A DNA stretch of 64,000 nt from Methylopila sp. M107 (GCF_000384475.1 NZ_ARWB01000001.1:2915038-2979037), one strand, 5' to 3'; shown: positions 8,484-16,972, counted from the stretch's first letter. The notes: a model not told the origin generated them from the sequence alone. Translations and numbers: made by a program.

Positions 8484-11024
8484 TCACAGCGACCTGAGGA
8501 ACGCCGGCGGACCGCTTCGCGGCCCCATCGCCTCCTCGACCAGCGACTCAGCCGCCTCTCGCAGCAGCGCGTCCTGGGAAGCGCCGTAGACCGGTTCGCG
8601 GCCGACCTCGAGCAGGATCGGCACCGCGAGCGGCGAGACGCGGTCGAGCGGGCGGTGCTCGATGTGCATTTTCACCCGCTTCAAAAATTCCGCGACGCGG
8701 CCGAGGTCGATCAGTCCGCGCGCGGCGTCCGCGAAGGCGGCGCGGAGCAGCACGTGCTCGGGCTCGTGGCGGCGCAGGACGTCGTAGATCAGGTCGGTCG
8801 ACATGGTGACCTGCCGCCCTGTCTTGCGCTTCGCGCCGATCACGTTGCGCTCGATCAGCCCGGCGATGATGGCGCAGTTGCGAAATGTGCGCTTCATCAG
8901 GGCGCTTTCCGCGAGCCAGGCGTCGAGGTCGTCGCCGAGCATGTCCTCGTCGAACAGGGCGTCCAGCGACAGCAGCCCGCCCGAGATCATCGCGGACATG
9001 TCCGACATGCCCCAGATCGCGATCGCGTAGTCGCTCGCGACGAAGCCGAGCGGGCGCGCATGGGCGCGCTCCAGCCGGCGCGTCAGCAGCATGCCGAGCG
9101 TCTGGTGCGCGAGCCGGCCCTCGAACGGATAGGCGACGAGAAAGTAGCGGCCGGCTTTCGGAAAGGTCTCGACCAATAGCCTGTCGCGGCCGGGCATGAC
9201 CGAGCGTTCCGCCTGGAAACCGAGCCATTCGCGGGTCTGGGTCGGCAGCCGCGCCCAGCGTTCCGGATCGTCCAAAATGGCGCGCACGCGGTCCGCGACG
9301 CCGGTGGTGAGCGGCATCCGCCCGCCCACATAGGTCGGCACCTTGGGCGCTTCCGAGGTCGAGCGGGAAGCGAACACCTCGTTCTCGATCAACGCCTCGT
9401 ATTTGAGGATCTCGCCGCCGAACATGAAAGTGTCGCCGGGGGTGAGCGTCTCGACGAAGTACTCCTCGATCTCGCCGATGACCCGCCCGCCGTATCCCGC
9501 AGGCCCGACCGCGCCGCCCGCCGTCCGCCGCACCCGCCCGAGCCGAACCTTCAGGGTCGAGGCCTCGATGATGGTGCCGACATTCATCCGCCAGGCCTGC
9601 GCGATGGCGGGGTTCGCCACCCGCCAAAGCCCGTCGGGCGTGCGCTTGATCTTGGCGAAGCGGTCGTAGCTCTTCAGCGCATAACCGCCGGTGGCGACGA
9701 ACTGCACGACGTCGTCGAACGTCTGCCGGTCGAGCGCCGCGTAAGGCGCGGTGGAGATCACCTCGGCGAAAAGCGCGTCCGGGTGGAAGGGCCCGCCGCA
9801 GGCGACGCCGAGGACGTGCTGGGCCAGCACGTCGAGCCCGCCGGGTTTGGCGGCGTCGGCGTCCTGCTCGCCGGCGAGCGCGGCGTCCCGCGCCGCCTCG
9901 CACTCGATCACCTCGAAGCGGTTGGCGGGCACGATGATCGCCTCGGACGGCTCGTCGAGCCGATGGTTGGCGCGGCCCGTCCGCTGCAGCAGGCGCGACG
10001 CGCCCTTCGGCGATCCCATATGCACCACGAGGTCGACGTCGCCCCAGTCGATGCCGAGATCGAGCGTCGAAGTCGCGACGATCGCCTTCAGCCGCCCTTC
10101 CGCCATCGCGGCCTCGACCTTGCGGCGCTGGCCGACGTCGAGCGAGCCGTGATGCAGCGCGATCGGCAGCGTGTCCTCGTTGATCCGCCAGAGTTCCTGA
10201 AACGTCAGCTCCGCCTGCGCGCGGGTGTTCGAAAAGATCAGCGTGGTCTTGTGGCTCTTGATCGCCTCGTAGACCTCCGCCATCGCGTGCCGCCCGCCAT
10301 GGCCGGACCACGGCATGCGCTCGTCGGTCTCGTGGATCGCGATTTCCGGCGCCGCGCCGCCGGAAATCTCGACGAGCTCCGAGAGCGCATGGCCCGAGCG
10401 CGGATCGACCAGCCAGCGCTGCAGCTCCGCCGGCGTCCGCACCGTCGCCGACAGCCCGACCGTGACCAGCCGCGGCGCGAGCGCCCTGATGCGGGCGAGC
10501 GCGAGCGCCAGCTGATCGCCGCGTTTGGTGGGGCTGAGCGCGTGAAGCTCGTCGATCACGACGCGCTTCACGGTCTCGAACAACCGCTCTGCGCCCGGAT
10601 CGCCGATCAGCAGCGCGAGCTGTTCGGGCGTGGTGAGCAGCATGTCCGGCGGCTGCTGCTTCTGGCGCTTGCGACGGCTCGCGGGCGTGTCGCCGGTGCG
10701 GCCCTCGACGCGGATGGGGAGGCCCATCTCGGAGATCGGCGTCATCAGGTTGCGCGCGACGTCGACAGCGAGCGCCTTCAGCGGCGAGACGTAGATGGTG
10801 TGGAGACCGTCATTTTCGCCGTGCGGCTCGCTAAGCTCGATCAGGCTCGGCAGGAAGCCGGCGAGCGTCTTGCCGGCGCCCGTGGGAGCGATCAGCAGCG
10901 CGTCGCGGTTTTCGCGCGCGTGGGCCAGCAGCGCGAGCTGATGCGCGCGGGGCGTCCAACCGCGACTCGCGAACCAGCGCGTGAAGCTGTCGGGAAGTTG
11001 TCCGGGGAGCGGAGGGGAGGTCAC
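8484..11024 (-). CDS. Ligase-associated DEXH-box helicase (Lhr-Core type)
   Basis: An 846-residue superfamily 2 helicase, the usual length of Lhr-Core. Walker A APTGAGKT lies at about 46-53, DELHALSPTKRGDQ is the DEXH box plus the Lhr-typical extension, and the RecA2 arginine-finger motif LLQRTGRANHR is present. A winged-helix and C-terminal Lhr domain follow. Lhr-Core is a 3'-5' DNA translocase working with the exonuclease, MPE and ligase of the same module. It is read leftward with the Rmf-like gene and pdeM, and divergently from the exonuclease gene. Confidence 0.92.
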   Translation of the reverse strand: MTSPPLPGQLPDSFTRWFASRGWTPRAHQLALLAHARENRDALLIAPTGAGKTLAGFLPSLIELSEPHGENDGLHTIYVSPLKALAVDVARNLMTPISEMGLPIRVEGRTGDTPASRRKRQKQQPPDMLLTTPEQLALLIGDPGAERLFETVKRVVIDELHALSPTKRGDQLALALARIRALAPRLVTVGLSATVRTPAELQRWLVDPRSGHALSELVEISGGAAPEIAIHETDERMPWSGHGGRHAMAEVYEAIKSHKTTLIFSNTRAQAELTFQELWRINEDTLPIALHHGSLDVGQRRKVEAAMAEGRLKAIVATSTLDLGIDWGDVDLVVHMGSPKGASRLLQRTGRANHRLDEPSEAIIVPANRFEVIECEAARDAALAGEQDADAAKPGGLDVLAQHVLGVACGGPFHPDALFAEVISTAPYAALDRQTFDDVVQFVATGGYALKSYDRFAKIKRTPDGLWRVANPAIAQAWRMNVGTIIEASTLKVRLGRVRRTAGGAVGPAGYGGRVIGEIEEYFVETLTPGDTFMFGGEILKYEALIENEVFASRSTSEAPKVPTYVGGRMPLTTGVADRVRAILDDPERWARLPTQTREWLGFQAERSVMPGRDRLLVETFPKAGRYFLVAYPFEGRLAHQTLGMLLTRRLERAHARPLGFVASDYAIAIWGMSDMSAMISGGLLSLDALFDEDMLGDDLDAWLAESALMKRTFRNCAIIAGLIERNVIGAKRKTGRQVTMSTDLIYDVLRRHEPEHVLLRAAFADAARGLIDLGRVAEFLKRVKMHIEHRPLDRVSPLAVPILLEVGREPVYGASQDALLREAAESLVEEAMGPRSGPPAFLRSL

Positions 11025-11112
11025 GAGACCTCAAATAGGAAAGCGTAAGCCTCCGGCAAAGCGCGCTTCCGGCCGGGGACAACGCGAAGTTCCGGAACGA
11101 ACCTTGGCAAGG

Positions 11113-11210
11113 CTCGTCATCCCCCGGCTTGTCCGGGGGATCCAGGTTTTGCGTATCGCAATGCTTGACGATTGACCCAGGATCCCCCGGACAAGCCGGG
11201 GGATGACGAG
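11113..11210. repeat. Palindromic repeat, 31-bp perfect inverted pair
   Basis: Arms 11113-11143 and 11180-11210 are exact reverse complements, and each contains its own hairpin (CCCCCGGCTTGTCCGGGGG). The family matches the inner pair at 7267-7359. It lies between the helicase start and the small Gly-rich gene, both on the minus strand. Confidence 0.9.
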
Positions 11211-11224
11211 GTCCGTTGGGCTTC

Positions 11225-11401
11225 TCAGTCGCCCCCGCCGCCGCCGTCGCAACCGCCGCCGTCGTCGCCTGTGTCGCCGACGAGGCCGGTCCCGGCGGAA
11301 CCGAAGATCGACGCTACGCAGCAGAAGACAGCGAAGACCGCGATCCAAAAGAAAGCGGGGTTTGAGGAGGCTATGTCAGAAAGTGTTCTTACAAAGTCCA
11401 T
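11225..11401 (-). CDS. Small membrane peptide with Gly/Asp/Cys-rich tail
   Basis: A 58-residue open frame (ATG at 11401, TGA ending at 11225). One hydrophobic helix (AFFWIAVFAVFCCVASIFGS, about residues 16-35) is followed by a tail made of Gly, Asp and one Cys (DTGDDGGGCDGGGGGD). Short proteins with one helix and a GGG/Cys tail recur in Alphaproteobacteria without known function. The antisense frames here are only low-complexity Arg or Pro runs, which favours this frame. Codons ATA, AGA and GTA near the start are unusual for this genome and no clear ribosome binding site is visible. Function unknown. Confidence 0.55.
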   Translation of the reverse strand: MDFVRTLSDIASSNPAFFWIAVFAVFCCVASIFGSAGTGLVGDTGDDGGGCDGGGGGD

Positions 11402-11558
11402 GTTCGATCGTTACTTAGCACGCGCTAATTTTGCGTTTCGACGATCCTGAAAATATCGGACAAGTCGGCTGTTCGATTAGTCCGGCGACGCCGGTCGTGA
11501 GCGCGATGAAGCGCGCCTCGCCTGTTCTTCGCGCCAATCGCGCTTATCTCTCAGCGCC
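11402..11558. promoter_or_regulatory. Divergent intergenic region upstream of the exonuclease gene
   Basis: 157 bp that is markedly AT-richer than its surroundings (for example GCTAATTTTGCGTTTCG), between the leftward small-peptide gene and the rightward exonuclease gene. It must hold promoters for both directions. I could not pick out convincing -35/-10 pairs. Confidence 0.4.
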
Positions 11559-12605
11559 ATGCGCCCCGAAGACCTGCTGATCCCGACCCCCAAGGGCCTC
11601 TACTGCCCGCCAGCGGACGCCTATATCGACCCGCTTCGCCCGGTCGACCGGGCGCTCGTCACCCATGGCCACGCCGACCACGCCCGCCCCGGCAACGCCG
11701 CAGTCATGGCGACGCCCGAAACCATCGCCATCATGGCGGCCCGCTACGGCGAGGAGTTTTGCGCCTCGCGCCAGCCCGCGGCCTACGGCGCGCGCCAGAC
11801 CGTCGGCGAGGTCACGGTGAGCTATCACCCGGCCGGCCACGTTCTGGGCTCGGCGCAGATCCTGCTCGAATGGAAGGGGTTTCGCGCCGTCGTCTCCGGC
11901 GACTACAAGCGCGCGAGCGACCCGACGTGTCCCGGTTTCGAGGTCGTGCCGTGCGACCTGTTCGTCACCGAGGCGACGTTCGGGCTGCCGGTGTTCCGCC
12001 ATCCCGATCCGAAGGCGGAAATCCAGAAACTGCTCGCCTCGGTCGCGCTGTTCCCAGAGCGCGCGCATCTCGTCGGGGCCTATTCGCTCGGCAAGGCGCA
12101 GCGCCTAATGCTGCTCCTGCGCGAGGCCGGATGGGACGGACCCATTCATCTGCATGGCGCGATGGTGCGGGTGACGGAGGCCTATCGCGCGCTCGGCGTG
12201 GACGTCGGCGAGACCATCCAGGTCACGGCGACCGAGCGGGCGAAGCTCGCCGGCGCGATCGTGATCTGTCCACCCTCGGCGCTGCGCGAGCTCTGGGCGC
12301 GGAAGTTTCCAGACCCGGTCGCGGTCGCGGCGTCGGGGTGGCTGCGCGTGCGGGCGCGGGCGCGGCAGGGCGGGGTGGAACTGCCGCTCGTGGTGTCGGA
12401 TCACGCTGACTGGGATGAACTCCGCCGGACCATCCTCGACACCGGCGCGGAAGAGATCTGGGTCACGCATGGCGAGGAGGACGCGCTGGTCCACTGGTGC
12501 GGGACGTCGGGACTGCGCGCGCGGCCGTTGAGGCTGGTCGGGTATGGCGACGAAGGGGAGGGGGAGGGGGCCCATCAGGAGGAACCGCGTCATGGTCCGG
12601 CTTGA
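11559..12605 (+). CDS. Ligase-associated DNA exonuclease (MBL fold / beta-CASP-like)
   Basis: A 348-residue metallo-beta-lactamase-fold nuclease. HGHADH at 36-41 is the HxHxDH metal motif, GHVLGSAQ and SGDYKRA follow the family order, and SDHADWDEL provides the late His/Asp. It is the exonuclease of the Lhr-Core/Exo/MPE/ligase repair module. The reading frame ends inside a palindromic repeat: the last residues (EEPRHGPA) and the TGA at 12603-12605 come from the repeat arm, so the native C-terminus was probably replaced. The domain itself is complete before that point. Confidence 0.9.
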   Translation: MRPEDLLIPTPKGLYCPPADAYIDPLRPVDRALVTHGHADHARPGNAAVMATPETIAIMAARYGEEFCASRQPAAYGARQTVGEVTVSYHPAGHVLGSAQILLEWKGFRAVVSGDYKRASDPTCPGFEVVPCDLFVTEATFGLPVFRHPDPKAEIQKLLASVALFPERAHLVGAYSLGKAQRLMLLLREAGWDGPIHLHGAMVRVTEAYRALGVDVGETIQVTATERAKLAGAIVICPPSALRELWARKFPDPVAVAASGWLRVRARARQGGVELPLVVSDHADWDELRRTILDTGAEEIWVTHGEEDALVHWCGTSGLRARPLRLVGYGDEGEGEGAHQEEPRHGPA

Positions 12606-12675
12606 CCGGACCATCCACCTCCGGCCAGGAGCTCGACGCGAGACGTGGATCCTCCGGTCAAGCCGGAGGATGACG
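12580..12675. repeat. Palindromic repeat, copy A of three
   Basis: A unit of two hairpins, GGTCCGG-CTTGA-CCGGACC and CCTCCGG-TCAAG-CCGGAGG, arranged as an inverted pair about 50 nt apart. It shares AGGAACCGCGTCATGGTCC with copy B. It contains the stop codon of the exonuclease gene. Confidence 0.9.
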
Positions 12676-12720
12676 GCGGCGTTTGAGACGCTCTGTAGCC
12701 GTCAGCCGATCGACCGCGGA

Positions 12721-12816
12721 AGGAACCGCGTCATGGTCCGGCTTGACCGGACCATCCACGCCGGGCGTGGAGTTCGAGGCGAGACGTGGGTCCTCCGGTC
12801 AAACCGGAGGACGACG
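12721..12816. repeat. Palindromic repeat, copy B of three
   Basis: Direct repeat of copy A. The two share their first about 40 bp almost exactly, and B and C share the CCACGCCGGGCGTGGAG segment between the hairpins. It lies 47 bp before the GIY-YIG start. Confidence 0.9.
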
Positions 12817-12862
12817 AGCCCTGTTCTGGCGCGCCGGTTCGACTTCGGCGAAACTGCCAAGC

Positions 12863-13159
12863 ATGGAGAAGGTGTTCTACGTTTACATCCTCGCCAGTCA
12901 GCGGAACGGCACGCTCTACATCGGCGTGACGAGCAAGCTCGTGCAGCGGATTTGGCAGCACCGAGAGGGCGTCGTGAGCGGGTTCACAAAGACGTACCGT
13001 GTTCACCGGCTCGTCTGGTTCGAGCAGCACGCGACCGCCGAAAGCGCGATCCGGCGCGAGAAGCGGTTGAAGACCTGGCTGCGCGCCTGGAAAATCGAGC
13101 TGATCGAGTCGACCAATCCGCATTGGGACGATCTCTACGATCAGATCGCTCGCCCCTGA
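12863..13159 (+). CDS. GIY-YIG domain nuclease-like protein
   Basis: A 98-residue single-domain protein of the UvrC/Slx1-type fold (COG2827-like). It shows VYIL (7-10), GTLYIGVT (16-23), Arg29 in RIWQH and Glu60 before SAIRREKRLKTW, the expected order of GIY, YIG, catalytic Arg and metal-binding Glu. ATG 12863 starts the domain exactly; upstream in-frame sequence is repeat-derived. It is inserted between the exonuclease and ligase genes and is flanked by three copies of one palindromic repeat, two upstream and one downstream. That hints it arrived with the repeats or acts on such structures; this is inference. The cellular role of such single-domain proteins is mostly unknown. Confidence 0.85.
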   Translation: MEKVFYVYILASQRNGTLYIGVTSKLVQRIWQHREGVVSGFTKTYRVHRLVWFEQHATAESAIRREKRLKTWLRAWKIELIESTNPHWDDLYDQIARP

Positions 13160-13184
13160 CCTACGACCGTTTCAATGTGAAACA

Positions 13185-13272
13185 CGTCATGGTCCGGCTT
13201 GACCGGACCATCCACGCCGGGCGTGGAGCTCGAGGCGAAACGTGGGTCCTCCGGTCAAGCCGGAGGATGACG
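13185..13272. repeat. Palindromic repeat, copy C of three
   Basis: Same unit and orientation as copies A and B. It occupies the gap between the GIY-YIG gene and the ligase gene and ends about 38 bp before the ligase ATG. Confidence 0.9.
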
Positions 13273-13310
13273 ACGGTGGTTCGCGAGCAAGTCCAGAGGC
13301 GACGAGCCCC

Positions 13311-14999
13311 ATGAACCGCTTCGCCTTCCTGCTCGACCGCCTGTCCTACGAGCCGCGCCGCAACGCCAAGATCCGGCTGATCGCGGATTATCTGCGCGAA
13401 ACCCCCGACCCCGAGCGCGGCTGGGCGCTCGCGGCGCTCACCGGCGCGTTGAAATTCCGGCACGCCAAGTCCGGGCTCATCCGCGGTCTCATCACCGAGC
13501 GCGTCGACCCGATCCTTTTCGGCCTGTCCTACGACTATGTCGGCGATCTCGCCGAAACCGTCGCGCTGATGTGGCCGGGCGAGACGCGCGCGAACCGGGC
13601 GCCGCCGCTGTCGGAAATCGTCGAGGGACTTTCGACCACCGCCAAGCTCGACCTGCCAAAGCGGCTCGAGGCCTGGCTCGACGCTCTCGACGAGACTGGC
13701 CGCTGGGCATTGCTCAAGCTGATCACGGGTTCGCTCCGCATCGGCGCGTCGGCGCGGCTCGCCAAGACCGCGGTCGCGGCGCTCGGAGACGGGATCAAGC
13801 CGGACGACGTCGAGCTGGTCTGGCCGGGGCTGGAGCCGCCTTACGAAGACCTGTTCGCCTGGGTCGAGGGGCGGGGCGAGAAACCTTTCGCGGAGGACCC
13901 GGCGCCGTTCCGGCCGCCGATGCTCGCCCACCCACTGGAAGACGCGAACTTTCGAGTGTTCGACCCGAAAGATTTCGTCGCCGAATGGAAGTGGGACGGC
14001 ATCCGCGTGCAGGCCTCGGCCGGCATGGACCATGAGGGCCGCCATGTCGCCCGCCTCTGGAGCCGTTCGGGCGAGGACGTTTCAGGCGCCTTTCCGGACC
14101 TCGTCGAGGCGCTGACCTTCGAGGGCGCTATCGACGGCGAGCTGCTGATCCTGCGCGAGGGCCGCGTCCAGACGTTCAATGTCCTGCAGCAGCGGCTGAA
14201 CCGGAAGAGCGTGACGCCAAAGCTGCTCAGCGAGTTCCCGGCGCACATCCGCGCCTACGATCTGCTGTTCGACGGCGACGAAGACCTGCGCGCAAAACCG
14301 TTCGAGGAGCGGCGCAAGCGCCTCGTGGCTTTTATCACGCGCGAGCGCAACCCCGTCGTCGACCTGTCGCCCATCGTGCCGTTCGACGACTGGGACGGGC
14401 TCGCGGCGGCGCGGCTCGATCCGGCCTCGGCCGGCGCGGGCGAGGATGCGGCGGCGGTCGAGGGGCTGATGGTGAAGCGCCGCGACAGCCCGTATGTCGT
14501 CGGGCGGCCCAAGGGCCTCTGGTTCAAGTGGAAGCACGACCCGATGACGGTCGACGCCGTCATGATGTACGCCCAGCGCGGGCACGGAAAACGCTCTTCT
14601 TTCTATTCGGACTACACATTCGGCGTTTGGCGCGACGCGGAGCAGGGTCAAGAGCTGGTGCCGGTCGGCAAGGCCTATTTCGGCTTCACCGATGAGGAGC
14701 TGACCGAACTCGACCGCTTCGTGCGGAAGAACACCACCAACCGGTTCGGACCGGTGCGCGAAGTGGTCCACACCGATACCCAAGGGCTGGTGCTGGAGAT
14801 CGCCTTCGAGGGGATCGCGCGCTCGGCGCGGCACAAATCCGGGGTCGCGATGCGGTTTCCTCGGGTGGCGCGCATCCGCTGGGACAAGCCGACCGCGGAG
14901 GCCGACCGCCTGGAGAGTCTGGAGAAGCTGATCGAGGAGCGGGAAGCGTCCCCCTCCCCCTTGCGGGGAGGGGTTAGGGGTGGGGGTGGCGCAGGATGA
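13311..14999 (+). CDS. ATP-dependent DNA ligase (repair-module type)
   Basis: A 562-residue protein. An N-terminal helical DNA-binding domain (about 1-200) is followed by the nucleotidyltransferase core. EWKWDG carries the adenylated lysine at residue 227, AIDGELL is motif III, GLMVKRRDSPY motif IV and WFKWKHDP motif V, then an OB domain. It is the ligase of the Lhr-Core/Exo/MPE/Lig module. ATG 13311 is used because the sequence before it is repeat. The last about 16 residues (SPSPLRGGVRGGGG and neighbours) are encoded by a palindromic repeat, and the stop lies 8 bp beyond the arm, so the original C-terminus has probably been extended or replaced. Confidence 0.92.
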   Translation: MNRFAFLLDRLSYEPRRNAKIRLIADYLRETPDPERGWALAALTGALKFRHAKSGLIRGLITERVDPILFGLSYDYVGDLAETVALMWPGETRANRAPPLSEIVEGLSTTAKLDLPKRLEAWLDALDETGRWALLKLITGSLRIGASARLAKTAVAALGDGIKPDDVELVWPGLEPPYEDLFAWVEGRGEKPFAEDPAPFRPPMLAHPLEDANFRVFDPKDFVAEWKWDGIRVQASAGMDHEGRHVARLWSRSGEDVSGAFPDLVEALTFEGAIDGELLILREGRVQTFNVLQQRLNRKSVTPKLLSEFPAHIRAYDLLFDGDEDLRAKPFEERRKRLVAFITRERNPVVDLSPIVPFDDWDGLAAARLDPASAGAGEDAAAVEGLMVKRRDSPYVVGRPKGLWFKWKHDPMTVDAVMMYAQRGHGKRSSFYSDYTFGVWRDAEQGQELVPVGKAYFGFTDEELTELDRFVRKNTTNRFGPVREVVHTDTQGLVLEIAFEGIARSARHKSGVAMRFPRVARIRWDKPTAEADRLESLEKLIEEREASPSPLRGGVRGGGGAG

Positions 15000-15092
15000 G
15001 GCGTAAGCGTTTGACGTAGAGCGGCTTCGGCGTCGGCGGTTCCTTCTGAACCACCCCCACCCCTAACCCCTCCCCGCAAGGGGGAGGGGGAC
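14948..15092. repeat. 42-bp perfect inverted repeat between convergent genes
   Basis: Arms 14948-14989 and 15051-15092 are exact reverse complements over 42 bp with a 61-bp spacer, and each arm contains a hairpin (CCCCTTGCGGGGAGG). The left arm codes the C-terminus of the DNA ligase; the right arm codes the C-terminus and TAG stop of the convergent nucleotidyltransferase. It is well placed as a bidirectional terminator. Confidence 0.95.
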
Positions 15093-15830
15093 AGCCTCTT
15101 CCACCAACCGTCGCACCAGGATCAGATCCTCCGGCTTGTCGACGTCGATCGCGGCGCGGCCGAAGGGCATGATGACCGGGCCGGCCGTCAGCCCGCCGGA
15201 CATGCGCTCGACTTCCGTGGCGACGCGCTCGGTGGTGAGGCGCCCGGTCGCGGCGGCGAGGATCGCGCGGGGGCCGAGCTTGCGGAGCAGCTTGAGCGGG
15301 CGCTTGCGCAGCGCCTCGAATTCCCGCCACAGCTCCACGCCGCGAAGCGAATCCATGTCCCGCAGGTAGAACAGGTTGCAGCCGGAAAACCGGCCGTCGG
15401 CGAGCTTCAGGAACGTGCGCTTGGTGTCCGGGGTCTCGGCCATCACCACGTCGGACTTCGCGACCCCGACCGCGACCTGCCTGTCGGGCAGATTGTCGAG
15501 GAAGTAGCGCACCCATTCGGGCTCGAGCAGGGCGTGATCGGCGGTCGTTATCAGCGCCGGCGCGCCGAGCGCCGTCACGCCCTCGACGACGCTTTCGCTG
15601 AGCGTCTTGGCGGATTTTATGACCTCGACGTCGAGATAAGCGAGCGCGGCCGGGCGGTTCGACGACACCAGGATGCGATCGATCCGGCCGCTCGCGCGCA
15701 GCGCCCCGATCACGCGCTCGATCATCGGTACGCCGCCGATCGGGATCAGCGCCTTGTGCTCGACGCCGGCGAACTCCGCAAGCTTGTCGCCGCCCTTGCG
15801 CACGCCCGCGAGGATCAGGGCGGAGGTCAC
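15063..15830 (-). CDS. MobA/NTP-transferase-like nucleotidyltransferase
   Basis: A 255-residue protein with an N-terminal NTP-transferase signature (ALILAG...KALIPIGG, then PMIERVIGAL) and the later ITTADHALLEP acidic motif. The glycine-rich loop is looser than in MobA, so a sugar or small-alcohol cytidylyltransferase role is more likely than molybdopterin guanylylation. The GTG start overlaps the stop of the GNAT gene (GTGA), placing it last in the HIT-lptF-lptG-GNAT operon. It could supply the CDP-activated head group used by the CDP-alcohol phosphotransferase at 19888; this is inference from context. The final residues (PLPLAGRG) and the stop come from a palindromic repeat. Confidence 0.75.
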   Translation of the reverse strand: MTSALILAGVRKGGDKLAEFAGVEHKALIPIGGVPMIERVIGALRASGRIDRILVSSNRPAALAYLDVEVIKSAKTLSESVVEGVTALGAPALITTADHALLEPEWVRYFLDNLPDRQVAVGVAKSDVVMAETPDTKRTFLKLADGRFSGCNLFYLRDMDSLRGVELWREFEALRKRPLKLLRKLGPRAILAAATGRLTTERVATEVERMSGGLTAGPVIMPFGRAAIDVDKPEDLILVRRLVEEAVPLPLAGRG

Positions 15831-16972
15831 GACGCGGCGGCCGAGGCCGGCGCGAGCTGCTTCGAATAGACCCGGTAGGTCTTGTAGGCCGAGCCGCCGC
15901 CGAGCGCCTCGCCGATGTGGCGCATCGGCTTGTTGGTCTCGAGCACCCAGGACATCTCGACGTGGCGCACGTTGCGGGCGCGGCCCTCCTCGCGGAACTT
16001 CTCGAAGATGTAGAGCGGCAGCATCTGGCCGAGAACGTTGCGGTGGAACTCCTTGCGCACGCCCATCAGCGGGATGCGGCCCGACCGGTAGGTGCGGCGC
16101 TTCAGCCGCCACACCAGCTTCGCCCAACCGAAGGGCAGCAGACTGCCGTTCAGGTCGCGGATCATCTCGTTGAGGTTCGGCAGCGACAGGCCGAAGGCGG
16201 CGGCCCTGCCGTTCACCTCGACGAACCACAGCAGCCGGTCGTCGAGCAGCGGCTTCATGGATTTCGCCATGTGCTCGAGCTCGTCCTGCCCGAACGGCAG
16301 AAAGCCCCAGTTTTCCGACCAGGCGTCGTTGAATATGTCGACGAGCGTCTTCAGCTCCTCGTCGTAGCGCGACCAGTCCATGTGGCGGATGACCACCTCC
16401 GGCGGCTTCGGCCGGGAGAGGAGGCGCTCGATCGACTTCGGGAACGGCACTTCCGTGTCGTGCAGATAGGCGTACAGATCCATCGCCTTGGCGTAACCCT
16501 CCGCCTCGACGCGGGGCCCAAGATAAGGCTTGTCATGCGGCATCAGCAGCATCGGCGGCGTGTCGAAGCCGTCGATCAGCAGGCCCGTCTCCTCGTTGAT
16601 CGAGAGGTTGAACGGTCCCTGGACCTCCGTCTTGCCGCGCTGCTCAAGCCAGCGTTCCGCGGTGCGGAACAGCGCATGGACGACCGCCTGGTCGTCTTCC
16701 GCCGCGAGCAGGCCGAACTGCCCGATGGAGCCCAGCCTCGGGTCGGCCTGCGCGCTGATCCGGCCGACCGGCCGGCCGCCGCGCCGCGCGATCCACAGCC
16801 GGTGCTCGATCTTCTGGAGAAGCGGGTTGGCCTTCGGCGACAAGGCCTGCCGACGCTCGAGGTTGAGCGGCGCGACATAGGCCGGATCGGTCGCATGGAT
16901 CGCGTTCGGCAGCGCGATGAACTCGCCAAGGTCGCCGGAGGACTGGACCGGCCGGATCTCGATTCCGCTCAC
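15827..16972 (-). CDS. GNAT-fold acyltransferase, candidate bacterial ceramide synthase
   Basis: A 381-residue protein. The N-terminal EIRPVQSSGDLGEFI and the later FVEVNGRAAAFGLSLPN belong to a GNAT-like acyl-CoA N-acyltransferase fold duplicated over the length. Such proteins are sometimes annotated as dATP pyrophosphohydrolase. From memory, the Caulobacter ceramide synthase (bCerS) is a protein of this type and size and belongs to the same pathway as Spt. Here spt, acp and the acyl-AMP ligase lie 7-10 kb away. The GTG start overlaps the lptG stop by 4 nt, and its own stop overlaps the next gene, so it is translationally coupled to both. Assignment as ceramide synthase is inferred from context and family memory. 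Confidence 0.65.
   Translation of the reverse strand: MSGIEIRPVQSSGDLGEFIALPNAIHATDPAYVAPLNLERRQALSPKANPLLQKIEHRLWIARRGGRPVGRISAQADPRLGSIGQFGLLAAEDDQAVVHALFRTAERWLEQRGKTEVQGPFNLSINEETGLLIDGFDTPPMLLMPHDKPYLGPRVEAEGYAKAMDLYAYLHDTEVPFPKSIERLLSRPKPPEVVIRHMDWSRYDEELKTLVDIFNDAWSENWGFLPFGQDELEHMAKSMKPLLDDRLLWFVEVNGRAAAFGLSLPNLNEMIRDLNGSLLPFGWAKLVWRLKRRTYRSGRIPLMGVRKEFHRNVLGQMLPLYIFEKFREEGRARNVRHVEMSWVLETNKPMRHIGEALGGGSAYKTYRVYSKQLAPASAAAS

Noticed and set aside
11172..11450. Plus-strand frame with Pro/Ser runs opposite the Gly-rich peptide
   Set aside because: Begins in a palindromic repeat and its Pro runs are the antisense of the Gly-rich tail; the minus-strand frame with a clean membrane helix is preferred.
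12580..13272. Possible CRISPR-like array (three repeats)
   Set aside because: Repeats are about 90 bp double hairpins, spacings are 45 and 368 bp, and one gap contains a gene; no cas genes.
7176..15100. Insertion sequence or integron as source of the repeats
   Set aside because: No transposase, integrase or target-site duplication was found; elements are small non-autonomous palindromes.
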